Shown here: in pieces, positions 25,860-36,100 of the stretch
How the letters are laid out: every line of letters begins with the position of its first letter
Numbering within the stretch: the first letter of the stretch is position 1
Assembly (NCBI GenBank): GCA_046295175.1
Contig: JBKBNY010000008.1
Span: forward strand, 124,001-188,000
Reading direction: 5' to 3'
DNA length: 64,000 bases
Source of the DNA: JALOLV01 sp046295175
Lineage (GTDB): Bacteria; Bacteroidota; Bacteroidia; Cytophagales; Spirosomataceae
The notes under the pieces: generated by a model
What the model saw: the letters and a program-made list of their open reading frames with translations, nothing else
What the model was told of the DNA's origin: nothing
Database searches by the model: none
Program-made: the position numbers and the translations under genes

Positions 25860-28853
25860 ATGCTCGAAAAAGAACTAAGCCAATTAGCGAATCAGCTCGA
25901 AGGAGAACTGCACTACGACAAAGTAATGCGAACACTTTATGCAACTGATGCCTCGGCATACCGAGAAATGCCTCTTGCGGTTGCGATTCCGAAAAACGAA
26001 AGCGACCTCCAGCAATTGATTCAGTTTGCCTCCAAAAACAAAACTTCGCTGATTCCTCGTACGGCTGGAACTTCGCTCGCAGGTCAGGTTGTGGGTAATG
26101 GTATTGTGGTAGATGTATCTCGTACATTCACAAAAATCCTTGAATTGAACAAAGAAGAACGTTGGGTAAGAGTACAGCCCGGAGTTGTTCGTGATGAATT
26201 AAATATTTTTCTGAAAGAGCATGGGCTTTTCTTTGGTCCCGAAACCTCTACGGCCAATCGTGCGATGATTGGCGGAATGGTCGGCAATAATTCTTGCGGC
26301 TCAAACTCGGTGGTTTATGGCTCTACCCGAAACCATTTGCTGGAAGTAAAAGGATTCTTGAGCGATGGTAGCCCGGTTGAGTTCAAGAGTCTAACAGTTT
26401 CAGAGTTTCACGAGAAAATCAAAAACCATAAACCAGAAACCAGCAGCTTAGAAACTCAGATTTATAACCATATATATAATGTACTGAGCAAATCCGAAAA
26501 TCAAGAGGAGATTCGTCGTGAGTTTCCGAAAATGAGTATCGAACGCCGCAATACGGGTTATGCCATTGATGAATTGCTCGAAACCGAGGTATTCACTCCT
26601 CAGAACAACGGTAAAACTATCAAAACTCCACCGCTTTCGGGCGTGGCATCGGGCGGGGCTTTCAATTTCTGTAAACTGATTGCTGGTTCGGAGGGTACTT
26701 TGATGTTTATCACCGAAATCAAATTGCACGTAAACACCCTTCCTCCAAAACATCAGGGTCTGGTTTGTGTACATTTCAATTCGGTCGAAGAATCGCTGCG
26801 TGCCAACCTGATTGCCCTTAAATACAGCCCAAGTGCAGTAGAGTTGATAGATAATTACATTCTGGAATGTACCAAAGAGAATATCGAGCAAAAGAAAAAC
26901 CGATTCTTTGTGCAAGGCGACCCGGGTGCGATTTTGGTTGTTGAGCTTTCGAGAGATTCTAAAGAAGAGGTTGAGCAATTAGCCACCAAAATGGAGGCCG
27001 AAATGCGTGCGGCTGGCTTGGGTTATCACTTCCCGATTCTGTTTGGCGAAGACACCAAGAAAATTTGGACACTCCGCAAGGCAGGATTAGGACTTCTGTC
27101 GAATCTTCCGGGCGATGAAAAAGCCGTCGCCGTAATCGAGGACACGGCAGTTGATGTTGAAGATTTACCTGAATTTATCAGAGAATTCAACGAAATTCTG
27201 GATAAAAACAAAATGTCTTGCGTACATTATGCTCACGCAGGCTCGGGCGAATTACACCTCCGCCCTATCATCAATCTTAAAACCGAAGAAGGGCATCGCC
27301 AATTTAGATTAATTGCCGAAGAGATTTCGACTTTGGTCAAAAAATACAAAGGTTCACTCTCAGGCGAGCATGGCGATGGCCGCTTGCGTGGAGAATTCAT
27401 CCGTCAGCAAATCGGTGAGAAAAACTATGCCCTAATAAAAGAATTAAAACAAGTCTGGGACCCTCAAAATATCTTCAATCCAAACAAGATTGTTGACACG
27501 CCCCCGATGGATAAATTCTTGCGTTATGAGGCAGGTCAAAAAACGCCCGATTTCAAAACATATTTTAGGTTTCAAGACCAAAATGTACTGCAACACGCCG
27601 AGCAATGCAACGGTTCGGGCGATTGCCGCAAAACCGAATTGAGCGGAGGTACGATGTGCCCCAGCTACATGGCAACCCACAACGAAAAAGATACGACACG
27701 TGCCAGAGCCAATATCTTGCGTGAGATTTTGACTCGTTCTGATAAACCCGACCGTTGGGACAGCAAAGAAGTAAAGGAAGTGATGGATTTGTGCTTGGTT
27801 TGTAAGGGTTGTAAAGCTGAATGTCCATCGAATGTGGATGTTGCGAAGCTAAAAATGGAGTTTTTGCAGCATTACCACGAGACTAACGGTATTCCTACAC
27901 GGAGTTGGTTGATTGGTAATTTCTCGAAGATGACAAACATCGCATCTTATGTGCCGTGGGCATATAATTTGGTTTTCGATACTGCTCCGCTACGTCGAAT
28001 CGCCAATTCGGTTGTAGGGTTTCACCCCGACCGCACAATGCCTTTGTTGCATGGCACAACGGTAAAAAAATGGTACTCTAAAAACCAAGAAACAAGAAGC
28101 AAGAAACAAGAAACAAGAAATAAGAAAACTGTTTATTTATTCTGTGATGAATTTACGAACTATAACGATGTAGAAATCGGGAAGAAGGCCCTGAATCTAT
28201 TGAATAAATTAGGTTATGAGGTAATAATCCCCGAACACGTCGAGTCGGGCAGGGCATATCTCTCAAAAGGGATGCTCAAAGATGCCATCAAGATTGCCAA
28301 TAAAAACGTAGAATTATTGAAAGACATCATCAGCGATGAAATCCCGATGATTGGAATCGAGCCATCGGCTATTCTGACATTCAGAGATGAATATCCTGAA
28401 TTGGTTCGTGAAGATTTAATTGATTCGGCCAAAAAATTAGCTAAAAACGCTCTGATGATTGATGAATTTTTGGCTCGTGAAATTGATAAAGGCAATATCA
28501 AAAAAGAACAATTTACGACCGATAAAAAACTCATCAAACTACACGGACATTGTCAGCAAAAAGCGATGGGGTCTCTCGTGCCAACCAAAAAGATACTTTC
28601 GTTGCCGAGTAATTACGAAGTTCACATGATTCCGAGCGGATGCTGCGGTATGGCGGGGTCTTTTGGCTACGAAAAAGAACATTATGAACTTTCGATGAAG
28701 ATTGGCGAATTGGTACTATTCCCGACGGTCCGAAAACAACCCGAAGAGGTAATCATTGCAGCTCCAGGAACGAGTTGCCGCCACCAGATTCACGACGGCA
28801 CGGGTCGTAAGGCTCTCCACCCAGTCGAAATTTTGTGGGATGCTCTCGTCTAA
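25860..28853 (+). CDS. fused FAD-binding and 4Fe-4S 2-hydroxyacid dehydrogenase (YdiJ/GlcD-GlcF type)
   Basis: 997 residues. An FAD-binding PCMH domain (about 40-240; IPRTAGTSLAGQVVGNG, then MIGGMVGNNSCGS) is followed by the FAD oxidase C-terminal domain (about 280-560; HYAHAGSGELHLRP, SGEHGDGRLRGEF). Next is a ferredoxin-like segment with Cys clusters (about 580-600 and CLVCKGCKAECP near 642-653), then a CCG-type heterodisulphide-reductase-like domain (GHCQQKAMGS; SGCCGMAGSFGYE near 925). The family oxidises D-lactate, D-2-hydroxyglutarate or glycolate and passes electrons to quinone at the inner membrane. Substrate is not assignable here. A heptamer repeat of six copies encodes a Lys/Arg/Gln-rich linker at residues 743-756. 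The gene ends at a strong terminator and is monocistronic. Confidence 0.9.
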   Translation: MLEKELSQLANQLEGELHYDKVMRTLYATDASAYREMPLAVAIPKNESDLQQLIQFASKNKTSLIPRTAGTSLAGQVVGNGIVVDVSRTFTKILELNKEERWVRVQPGVVRDELNIFLKEHGLFFGPETSTANRAMIGGMVGNNSCGSNSVVYGSTRNHLLEVKGFLSDGSPVEFKSLTVSEFHEKIKNHKPETSSLETQIYNHIYNVLSKSENQEEIRREFPKMSIERRNTGYAIDELLETEVFTPQNNGKTIKTPPLSGVASGGAFNFCKLIAGSEGTLMFITEIKLHVNTLPPKHQGLVCVHFNSVEESLRANLIALKYSPSAVELIDNYILECTKENIEQKKNRFFVQGDPGAILVVELSRDSKEEVEQLATKMEAEMRAAGLGYHFPILFGEDTKKIWTLRKAGLGLLSNLPGDEKAVAVIEDTAVDVEDLPEFIREFNEILDKNKMSCVHYAHAGSGELHLRPIINLKTEEGHRQFRLIAEEISTLVKKYKGSLSGEHGDGRLRGEFIRQQIGEKNYALIKELKQVWDPQNIFNPNKIVDTPPMDKFLRYEAGQKTPDFKTYFRFQDQNVLQHAEQCNGSGDCRKTELSGGTMCPSYMATHNEKDTTRARANILREILTRSDKPDRWDSKEVKEVMDLCLVCKGCKAECPSNVDVAKLKMEFLQHYHETNGIPTRSWLIGNFSKMTNIASYVPWAYNLVFDTAPLRRIANSVVGFHPDRTMPLLHGTTVKKWYSKNQETRSKKQETRNKKTVYLFCDEFTNYNDVEIGKKALNLLNKLGYEVIIPEHVESGRAYLSKGMLKDAIKIANKNVELLKDIISDEIPMIGIEPSAILTFRDEYPELVREDLIDSAKKLAKNALMIDEFLAREIDKGNIKKEQFTTDKKLIKLHGHCQQKAMGSLVPTKKILSLPSNYEVHMIPSGCCGMAGSFGYEKEHYELSMKIGELVLFPTVRKQPEEVIIAAPGTSCRHQIHDGTGRKALHPVEILWDALV
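28087..28128 (+). repeat. six tandem 7-bp repeats (AAGAAAC type) within an enzyme gene
   Basis: Six near-identical heptamers (AAGAAAC, AAGAAGC, AAGAAAC, AAGAAAC, AAGAAAT, AAGAAAA) lie head to tail. Six copies total 42 bp and keep the frame. Gain or loss of one unit would shift the frame between the ferredoxin and CCG domains. Confidence 0.85.
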
Positions 28854-28859
28854 AAATAC

Positions 28860-28890
28860 AACGTCAGCGACAAACTCGCTGACGTTTTTT
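28860..28890. terminator. strong intrinsic terminator between convergent genes
   Basis: AACGTCAGCGA (28860-28870) and TCGCTGACGTT (28876-28886) form a perfect 11-bp stem followed by a T-run on the plus strand. It ends the dehydrogenase transcript and probably also serves the minus-strand cyclase gene. Confidence 0.92.
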
Positions 28891-29659
28891 ATTCAAAAAT
28901 AGCTACAACACGTGCTGGTGCGGCCGAAGCCCCCACGATTTTTATCGGAAAAACACAAACCTTGAATCCCGACGGCGGCAAAGCTCTCAGATTTGTTAGT
29001 TGCTCAATATGCAGGTATTCTTTCTCTCTACCAACCAAATGAGCCTGCCAAAACAAATCGGGGTTCTTGGTCTCTTTGGCTTTTTTTGCCAAGTAACGCA
29101 AGGGTAAATCCCACCCCCACTGGTCGATTCCCATTACTTTTATTCCTTGGTCGATGAGCCATTCGGTAGCTTCTCGACTCATTCCAGTACCTTTTTCAAC
29201 AAAATCGGATGTACCCATCAATTTATCGCGGTCGGTTCTTATCAATACAATATTGCTCGGCTTTAGGCTAATTCCATTTTTGGTTAAATCATTCTGCAAA
29301 TCTTCAATCGTAATCTCTTCAAAATCTGGTTTGTGGCTACAATCTATCACCACGCCATCTCCGTAGCACCACTCAAGTGGTATTTGGTCAATCGTTTTGG
29401 CAGGCTTGCCCTCGATTTCGGGTGAATAATGCCATGGGGCATCGATATGAGTCGTAGAATGAACACCCATTTTGGTAATGACGTCGTCGGCCCAGCCTTG
29501 CCAATTCTTAGGAAATAATTTAAAAGGCAACCCTACTCCAAGCCGAATAAGCCAACGTGCCGCCTTATGCGATTTGTGTTTGATTTTTACTCGCATAAAC
29601 CACGGGTCGCCAGCGTTATACTGAATCGGTTTCGATAAATCTACGATTTTTGTTGCCAT
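28889..29659 (-). CDS. cyclase-family metal-dependent hydrolase (kynurenine formamidase-like)
   Basis: 256 residues, no signal peptide. The metal-binding motif of the cyclase/KynB family is seen as HSTTHIDAPWHY (about residues 67-78). It is followed by IPLEWCYGDGVVIDCSHK, IVLIRTDRD and later MGIDQWGWDLP. Members hydrolyse N-formylkynurenine or other small cyclic amides and esters with divalent metal. The protein is longer than classical KynB (about 210) and has a C-terminal extension ending SAAPARVVAIFE, common in the broader family. No kynurenine-pathway genes are nearby, so substrate is open. It lies 131 bp downstream of the thioredoxin gene, past a terminator, so it is probably transcribed alone. 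Confidence 0.82.
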   Translation of the reverse strand: MATKIVDLSKPIQYNAGDPWFMRVKIKHKSHKAARWLIRLGVGLPFKLFPKNWQGWADDVITKMGVHSTTHIDAPWHYSPEIEGKPAKTIDQIPLEWCYGDGVVIDCSHKPDFEEITIEDLQNDLTKNGISLKPSNIVLIRTDRDKLMGTSDFVEKGTGMSREATEWLIDQGIKVMGIDQWGWDLPLRYLAKKAKETKNPDLFWQAHLVGREKEYLHIEQLTNLRALPPSGFKVCVFPIKIVGASAAPARVVAIFE

Positions 29660-29721
29660 ACAATTCTATATCTTTAATTGCTATTTTGAATAATCTTTTC
29701 GGACGATTAAAAATACAAAAA

Positions 29722-29761
29722 AGCGTAACAAATCGAGTTTTTCAACCCAATTTATTACGCT
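29722..29761 (-). terminator. terminator after the thioredoxin-like gene
   Basis: AGCGTAACAAAT (29722-29733) and ATTTATTACGCT (29750-29761) pair with one mismatch. On the minus strand a T-run (TTTTTTGT) follows directly. Confidence 0.8.
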
Positions 29762-29790
29762 TGGCGTATGATTCATTCAATTCTCAATTA

Positions 29791-30273
29791 CTACTCAGAA
29801 TAGGCTGCGGTCGTCGCTTTTGGTGTTACAAAACGCTTGCCTTTTTGTTCTCTACTTTTATCTAATTCGTTTTCTAAATAATTGGCCGGATAAAAACCTT
29901 TATAACGATTTACGAATTTGCCCTTAGAATCTAACAAAATGAGGGTTGGGTAAGCATCTACCGCAAAACGGTCGGCAATCTCCATGCCATCAAAAGTGTC
30001 GATATTGACCTTGTAAACCATAAAATGGTCGTTTAGGTAGGTGGCAAAAGTAGGATTCGAGAAAGTTTCGGCATCCATTTTTTTGCAAGGATTGCACCAG
30101 CCCGCCCAAAAATCTAATAAAACTGGCTTTTTTGCTTTTTTGGCCTCACGAAGAAATTCGTCGTAATTTCCTTCGTAGAATTTCACTTTAGGTGCAGCGG
30201 CATTGCGTACACTCGTGTAGGATGCCAATACCATACAGGCAAGCCCTAACATTAGGGTCATTTTTAATTTCAT
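29791..30273 (-). CDS. periplasmic thioredoxin-fold protein
   Basis: 160 residues with signal peptide MKLKMTLMLGLACMVLASYT. The thioredoxin fold has the redox motif CNPC at residues 60-63 in the context DFWAGWCNPCKKMD, and the cis-Pro segment VDAYPTLILLD near 115. The Trp-Ala-Gly-Trp-Cys pattern and length match the DUF255/thioredoxin_7-like periplasmic proteins of Bacteroidota, which act as disulphide reductases or in cytochrome maturation; the particular partner is unknown. An inverted repeat GTACTC (30309-30314) / GAGTAC (30322-30327) lies 36 bp upstream of the ATG and could be an operator or leader hairpin. Confidence 0.85.
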   Translation of the reverse strand: MKLKMTLMLGLACMVLASYTSVRNAAAPKVKFYEGNYDEFLREAKKAKKPVLLDFWAGWCNPCKKMDAETFSNPTFATYLNDHFMVYKVNIDTFDGMEIADRFAVDAYPTLILLDSKGKFVNRYKGFYPANYLENELDKSREQKGKRFVTPKATTAAYSE

Positions 30274-30626
30274 GGCTTTTGAAGAATTATTAAGTTCCTG
30301 ACAATTTTGTACTCTTTATCGGAGTACGATATTTCTGAAAGCAAACATCAAGCCAAAAAATTTGGATAAACAACATTATACGAAACATTGCAAAATTTAT
30401 AGTTCGCAACGCCTCAGTATAAAGAATCGGTATATTTTGAAGAATTCAGAATTTTGTTCTCGAAAAAGAGAATAATCCGAATTTTGTTTTTCAATCTCGC
30501 ACGATAGCCAATTCTACCAACCTAAAACCACCCTCCAAGCCCTCGGATTCATCACAAATTATACATTTCCAAATTGTTAATTATCAATTCATTATCATTA
30601 AATTTGCCAAAAAACTTAATCAACAA
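30274..30626. other. 353-bp divergent intergenic region
   Basis: This separates the minus-strand thioredoxin gene from pruA. It holds the GTACTC/GAGTAC inverted repeat near the thioredoxin start, a segment GAATAATCCGAATT (around 30470) that recurs near 54300-54400, and the pruA promoter at its right end. No ORF is convincing. Confidence 0.6.
30574..30606 (+). promoter_or_regulatory. predicted Bacteroidota promoter for pruA
   Basis: TTG (30574-30576), 22 bp, then TAAATTTG (30599-30606) matches the Bacteroidota consensus well. Transcription would start near 30613, 14 nt before the ATG. Confidence 0.7.
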
Positions 30627-32258
30627 ATGTCAAACGCATTCTTTCAAGTACCGACTCCTATCAATGAGCCTGTTTTAGCTTATGCACCCAATTCACCCGA
30701 GAAAAAAGCTTTGAAAGCCGCAATTGCCGAAGCTCGTAGCAAGGTTGCCGAGATTCCGATGTACATTGGTAGCGAACTGGTTTTTACTGATAAAAAAATC
30801 AAATTATCGCCCCCACACGACCACCAACACGTACTCGGATATGCAAGCGAAGGCGACAAAAGCCATGTTCGTAAAGCCATTGTAGCAGCACTCAAAGCCC
30901 GTGAGTCTTGGGCAAATATGCCTTGGCAACAAAGAGCCGCGATATTTTTGAAAGCTGCCGACTTGATTGCTGGGCCGTATCGTGCTAAAATCAATGCCGC
31001 TACGATGTTGGGGCAGTCGAAGAATGCTTTTCAGGCCGAGATTGATTCGGCTTGCGAATTGATTGATTTCTTGAGATTTAATGCTCATTTTATGAGCCAA
31101 ATTTATACCGAACAACCAGAGTCATCGAAGGGTATCTGGAACCGCATGGAACACCGCCCACTCGAAGGTTTTGTTTTTGCATTGACTCCGTTTAACTTCA
31201 CGGCTATCGCTGGCAACTTGCCTTCGTGCGTAGCCATGATGGGTAATGTCACGGTTTGGAAACCAGCTTACACTCAGATTTATTCGGCAAATGTTATCAT
31301 GGAGGTATTCCGTGAGGCAGGTCTGCCAGATGGCGTTATCAACCTTATATATGTAGATGGGCCAGAGGCCGGTGATGTTATTTTTAAAGACCCAAATTTT
31401 GCGGGAATCCACTTCACTGGTAGTACGAAAGTGTTCCAAACAATCTGGAAAACGATTGGGCAAAACATCAATCGCTACAAAACCTACCCAAGAATCGTTG
31501 GTGAAACTGGCGGAAAAGATTTTGTGGTCGCTCACAAATCGGCTGACCCTAAAGCAGTTGCAGTAGGATTGGTTCGTGGGGCATTTGAGTATCAAGGTCA
31601 GAAATGTTCGGCGGCTTCTCGTGCGTATATTCCATCGAATATTTGGGAAGATGTCAAAAACTACATGGTTACCGATTTGAAAGATATGAAAATGGGCGGT
31701 ACCGAAGATTTTAGAAATTTTGTCAATGCCGTTATTGATGAGCGTTCGTTTGATAAAATTGCTAAATATATCGACGATGCCAAGAAGAGCGATAAAGTAA
31801 AGGTAGTTGCAGGAGGTAATTGCGATAAATCGAAAGGATATTTTGTAGAGCCAACGGTCTTATTGACAACCGACCCGAACTACACAACCATGTGCGAAGA
31901 AATCTTCGGGCCAGTTTTGACAATCTACGTTTACGAAGCCGATAAGTACGAAAAAACACTCGAATTGGTTGATAAAACATCACCTTACGCTTTGACAGGG
32001 GCGATTTTTGCCAAAGACCGTGCGGCAATCGAATTGGCCGAACGCAAACTAACCAACTCGGCTGGTAATTTCTATATCAACGATAAACCAACGGGTGCAG
32101 TAGTTGGTCAACAGCCGTTTGGTGGAGCAAGAGCATCTGGTACAAACGATAAAGCCGGCTCGATTCTGAACCTACTTCGTTGGGTTTCGCCACGCTCTAT
32201 CAAAGAAACTTTTGTTTCGCCGACAGATTATAAATATCCGTTCTTGGCCGAAGAATAA
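30627..32258 (+). CDS. pruA: L-glutamate gamma-semialdehyde (1-pyrroline-5-carboxylate) dehydrogenase
   Basis: 543 residues, the length of stand-alone group I P5C dehydrogenases. It oxidises glutamate semialdehyde to glutamate with NAD+, the second step of proline catabolism. Seen: substrate-entry segment FVALTPFNFTAIAGNLP (as FALTPFNFTAIAGNLPS), NAD-binding FTGSTKVFQTIWKTIG, catalytic Glu in RIVGETGGKDFV, catalytic Cys in YQGQKCSAASRAYIP, and CEEIFGPVLTIYVY. The C-terminal PFGGARASGTNDKAGS loop is typical of PruA. Proline dehydrogenase is not in the window. A canonical promoter sits just upstream and a terminator just downstream, so the gene is a single transcription unit. Confidence 0.96.
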   Translation: MSNAFFQVPTPINEPVLAYAPNSPEKKALKAAIAEARSKVAEIPMYIGSELVFTDKKIKLSPPHDHQHVLGYASEGDKSHVRKAIVAALKARESWANMPWQQRAAIFLKAADLIAGPYRAKINAATMLGQSKNAFQAEIDSACELIDFLRFNAHFMSQIYTEQPESSKGIWNRMEHRPLEGFVFALTPFNFTAIAGNLPSCVAMMGNVTVWKPAYTQIYSANVIMEVFREAGLPDGVINLIYVDGPEAGDVIFKDPNFAGIHFTGSTKVFQTIWKTIGQNINRYKTYPRIVGETGGKDFVVAHKSADPKAVAVGLVRGAFEYQGQKCSAASRAYIPSNIWEDVKNYMVTDLKDMKMGGTEDFRNFVNAVIDERSFDKIAKYIDDAKKSDKVKVVAGGNCDKSKGYFVEPTVLLTTDPNYTTMCEEIFGPVLTIYVYEADKYEKTLELVDKTSPYALTGAIFAKDRAAIELAERKLTNSAGNFYINDKPTGAVVGQQPFGGARASGTNDKAGSILNLLRWVSPRSIKETFVSPTDYKYPFLAEE

Positions 32259-32286
32259 CAATATGAGTTTAGCATCTATATAATGT

Positions 32287-32327
32287 AAAAGAGTCGTTGA
32301 GGTACAAAATACACCAACGACTCTTTT
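32287..32327. terminator. bidirectional terminator after pruA
   Basis: AAAAGAGTCGTTG (32287-32299) and CAACGACTCTTTT (32315-32327) form a perfect 13-bp stem whose A- and T-rich base allows termination on both strands, between convergent genes. Confidence 0.88.
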
Positions 32328-32331
32328 CATA

Positions 32332-32886
32332 TCAGTATTTCCAAACTTTTGGAATCACCATTTGGCGGGCGTATGGTGCAGGACAGTAAGTATGTACGTT
32401 CTCCAAAAGTTTATTTACTTCGTCTTCAAACTCGATATAATAATCTTCGTTGAGTTTTGGGAGTTTTTTCAGAATCGCCTCGGTGCGTTTTGCCACGTAA
32501 GACGCCAGTGTATCTGACTGGCGATTGTAAGTAGCCATCAGATGAATCTGCTTATCGAAAAAAGTATTCAGTAAATATAATGTCAGTTCAATCTCGCCAT
32601 ACTTATCTTTTGTAACCTTGTAATGATTGGTAATCTTGCCGTTTAAATCTCGCATATCCATCATCATCCAACCGGGCGAATCGTGGGTGAGTTTGGCGAC
32701 TCTATCAATCGAATTCTTAATAGTATCGCGTTTGTCTTTGAGGTCAGATTCGTCTTCGAGAAGCTGAAAATATAATTGATTTATCAGTAGTTCGTTTTTA
32801 CCAATCAGTTTTAAGAGCATTTTATCACGCTCTTTGATGGGTAGAGTCAATATGGCGGTTTCGAGTTCTTTCGGGACTTTAGGCAT
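32332..32886 (-). CDS. conserved Bacteroidota protein of unknown function
   Basis: 184 residues, no signal peptide or membrane segment. It is predicted to be mostly alpha-helical: KELETAILTLPIKERDKMLLKLIGKNELLINQLYF, seen in pieces, forms a long amphipathic start, then DLKDKRDTIKNSIDRVAKL, then helices around HYKVTKDKYGEIEL and TLYLLNTFFDKQ. It ends with a short segment PAPYARQMVIPKVWKY. I recognise the type as a widespread uncharacterised cytoplasmic protein of Cytophagales, but cannot name a domain. It is divergent from the large kinase gene (start 33126) across 239 bp, and convergent with pruA, so it is transcribed alone. Confidence 0.8.
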   Translation of the reverse strand: MPKVPKELETAILTLPIKERDKMLLKLIGKNELLINQLYFQLLEDESDLKDKRDTIKNSIDRVAKLTHDSPGWMMMDMRDLNGKITNHYKVTKDKYGEIELTLYLLNTFFDKQIHLMATYNRQSDTLASYVAKRTEAILKKLPKLNEDYYIEFEDEVNKLLENVHTYCPAPYARQMVIPKVWKY

Positions 32887-33125
32887 TATTCTTCAATTTT
32901 TACGCTAAATTATACCACGATTACATTCATTCGTAATGATTTATCAATTTTATAGATAATTCGGGTAGTTTTACTAAATTTTTAATGTTTGCTTGGTATT
33001 TAAGAATTGTCTAACTGGCTAAAATCTTTTGCTCATCATCTCAATCGGTCAGTTTTTTGGCATGATTTTTTCGTTGAAACCTCATATAAATTGCGAATCA
33101 TAACAGATTCTCTATTCGATTCAAA

Positions 33126-36100
33126 ATGGATTGGCAGTTGCTGAAAAGACATATATTTCTCATACTTTCTTGTATCTTTCTGGGCATTGCGGGCTTAAAT
33201 TTCTTGATTTTCGAGAAAGATGCTCCGGGTGCTTCACAGGCTCATTATGTCTCTTCTATCCAGAATCACATCAAAAAAGAAATCGAAACATCAAAAGGAG
33301 AGTTAAATCTTGTAGGTACTCAATACCAAAAAGCAACCGATACAGCATTTGCCAATTTTGAGGTTAAAACGGCGTTTCCGTACTATATTTACCGCGACGG
33401 GCAACTCATTTATTGGTCCGACCACCGCTATGTGCCTAATTATCAAGCTATTAGAAGCAACAAAGAAACCCGACTACTCAGCACCGAAAACGGCAAATAC
33501 ATAGCCAATCGTCTGATTTTTGGGTATCGTGGGCATCGTGTCGAGATTTATTCGTTGATAAATCTATACCGTGCCTATCGCAACGAAAACGAATATCTGC
33601 ATACGGGCTTCAACACGGCAATTTTTCCTACTGACCCGAAAGATTTGATTGCACAACCACAAAAAAATCAGTATCTCAATATCCTCGACGAAAAGGGCAG
33701 TTTTCTTTTTTCAATCTTGCCTCCTCAAATCGAAAAATTAGATTCGGGCGGAATCCCGACGAATACGCTGGTTTTGATAGGAATAAGTTTGTTTTTATTG
33801 GGTATTTATGTCGTAGTTACGATGTTTTATTTAGAGAAAAAACACCAATTTGGGCGAGCTTTTCTCTTGATGTTTGGCTACTTGATGTTTATCCGAATCG
33901 TGATGCTCCTCAATAGCATTCCGTTTATTTTTTACGAATCAGACTTATTCAATCCCAAATATTTTTCGGCCAATTTCTTAGCACCATCGCTCGGCGATGC
34001 CCTGCTCAATTCGTTGGTTGCATTGCTACTCATTGGGTTTGTTGCTTTGTTTTATTACCGTTCAAACCTCTATTATCGGATTTTTAAGGCATCGAAATCC
34101 ATCCAGAACTTCGTGGCCATTATCTGCGTAATTGGAGTGTTTTTGATAACCTACATCAGTTATCGAAACCTGACGAATATCTACGAAAAATCGCAGTATT
34201 ATCTTGATTTATCGCTCAGTATTTCGTTCGACAACCTCAAAATCGCAACCATTGCCTTCTATATTTTGCTTTCGGTCATCTTCTTTTTGGGTACGCACTT
34301 GCTTTCGAGCGTGTTTATGAGGCTCAATAAAAACCGCAAGCAAACCATCACAAATTTTATCATTGGATTCATCATTGGGCTTATTTTCATCATCATTTTA
34401 GATACTTTTCGCTGGATTTACATCGCTACGGCATTGTATTTCTTGATGATTACACTGGCAAAGTTCCCACGGTTTTTTTATAGCTTCAGGTATAAAACCT
34501 CTATCTACTTCTTTACGGGTGCATTTATCTTTGCATTGATTTCGCTTTATGTGATTTATTGCCAAGAGCTTCGCAAAGATTTGTATGATAAACAACGTTT
34601 TGGCGTACGATACCTTGCCGAAAACGACCTTTTGGGCGAAGGCCTTTTGGTAAAATCTGCCCAGACAATCTCAGAAGATACTGCCGTAAAAGCGGCCATC
34701 ATGCGTACGACGCTCGTCCGTGAGAAGATTCAGCAACTCGTCAAAAACAATCACCTCGATTTGTATTTTGATAAATACGATACCGAAGTTTTGGCATTCG
34801 ATGCCCAAGGCACATCGCTCGATATTTCGGAGGGAGTTCAGAATCTACCATTTTATGAACAAACCTACCGTCAGGATAAATACAAGACGAGCAATCCGAA
34901 CGTGTTTTTTATCAATGATGTAGGCAATAATTTCATCAAGCAATACATCACATTTGTACCGATTTCACAGAATAACCAACCTCTCGGAACGGTCATTCTC
35001 GACCTGAAACTACGCGATGAATACACCGAAAGTGTGTATCCGGGCTTGTTGATGGATAAGAAATTTGTTCAGAATCCCGAATCTAAGAATTACAGTTACG
35101 CCATTTTCGATAAAAATAATCGTTTGATTTATAACACAGGTAGCTACAACTACATACGTAAATTGCCAAACGAATTGCTACAAGACAGCACATTGTACGA
35201 AAAGGGAATCCAGCTAAACGATTACTACCACGTAGGCGTAAAAGGAGATAATAGCCGAAAAATCGTGATTTCGGCTAAGCATAATCCGCTGCGTAGTATA
35301 TTCTCAAATTTCTCGTTTTTGTTTTTGGTTTCGGTTTTGTGCATCGTATTGGTGATTTTGTTCTACTCAATCCGCTACGGATTCAAGAACATGAATGTCA
35401 ATTTCGCAACCAAAATCCAGCTTTATCTCAATGCGGCGTTTTTATTGCCACTCATCTTGGTAATTATCCTGACGCTGAGTGTTATCAATTCGACTTTTAC
35501 CTCAAATCAGGAAAAAGCGTATTTAGACAACACCAAAAATATTACCTCGACCGTGCAGCTGCAATTGGAGAGTTTCTTGAATAAACGAATGAGTCGAGCC
35601 TTTTTGGAACAAGAAATAAACGACCTCGCCCGCGATACTAAAGTAGATATTAATTTGTACGATTTAAACGGTAAATTGAATCTGACGACTCGCCAATTAG
35701 TTTATCAGAATGGTCTTTTGTCGCAATTTATCAATCCGGTGGCGTATCGCCGAATCATCGAAGAAAAAGAAAACGAAAGCCTTTTGGATGAGTCGCTCGG
35801 GAGCTTGAATTACAAAACGGTTTATATGAATATCAAAGGACAAAACGGTAAGCCAATCGGCGTAGTCGGGATTCCGTTCTTTGATGCAAAACCCGTTCTC
35901 GACCGCCAAGTAACCGATGTCGTGGCTTCGATTTTGAGCATTTTTGCGTGGTTATTCTTGATTTTATTAGTGATTTCTTATTTCGCCTCGAATATCCTGA
36001 CCAATCCGCTTCAGTTGGTTGCTCAAAAACTCAAAAAGACCAATCTCGATAAATTAAATGACCCATTAGAGTGGAATTCGGATGATGAAATCGGGCTTTT

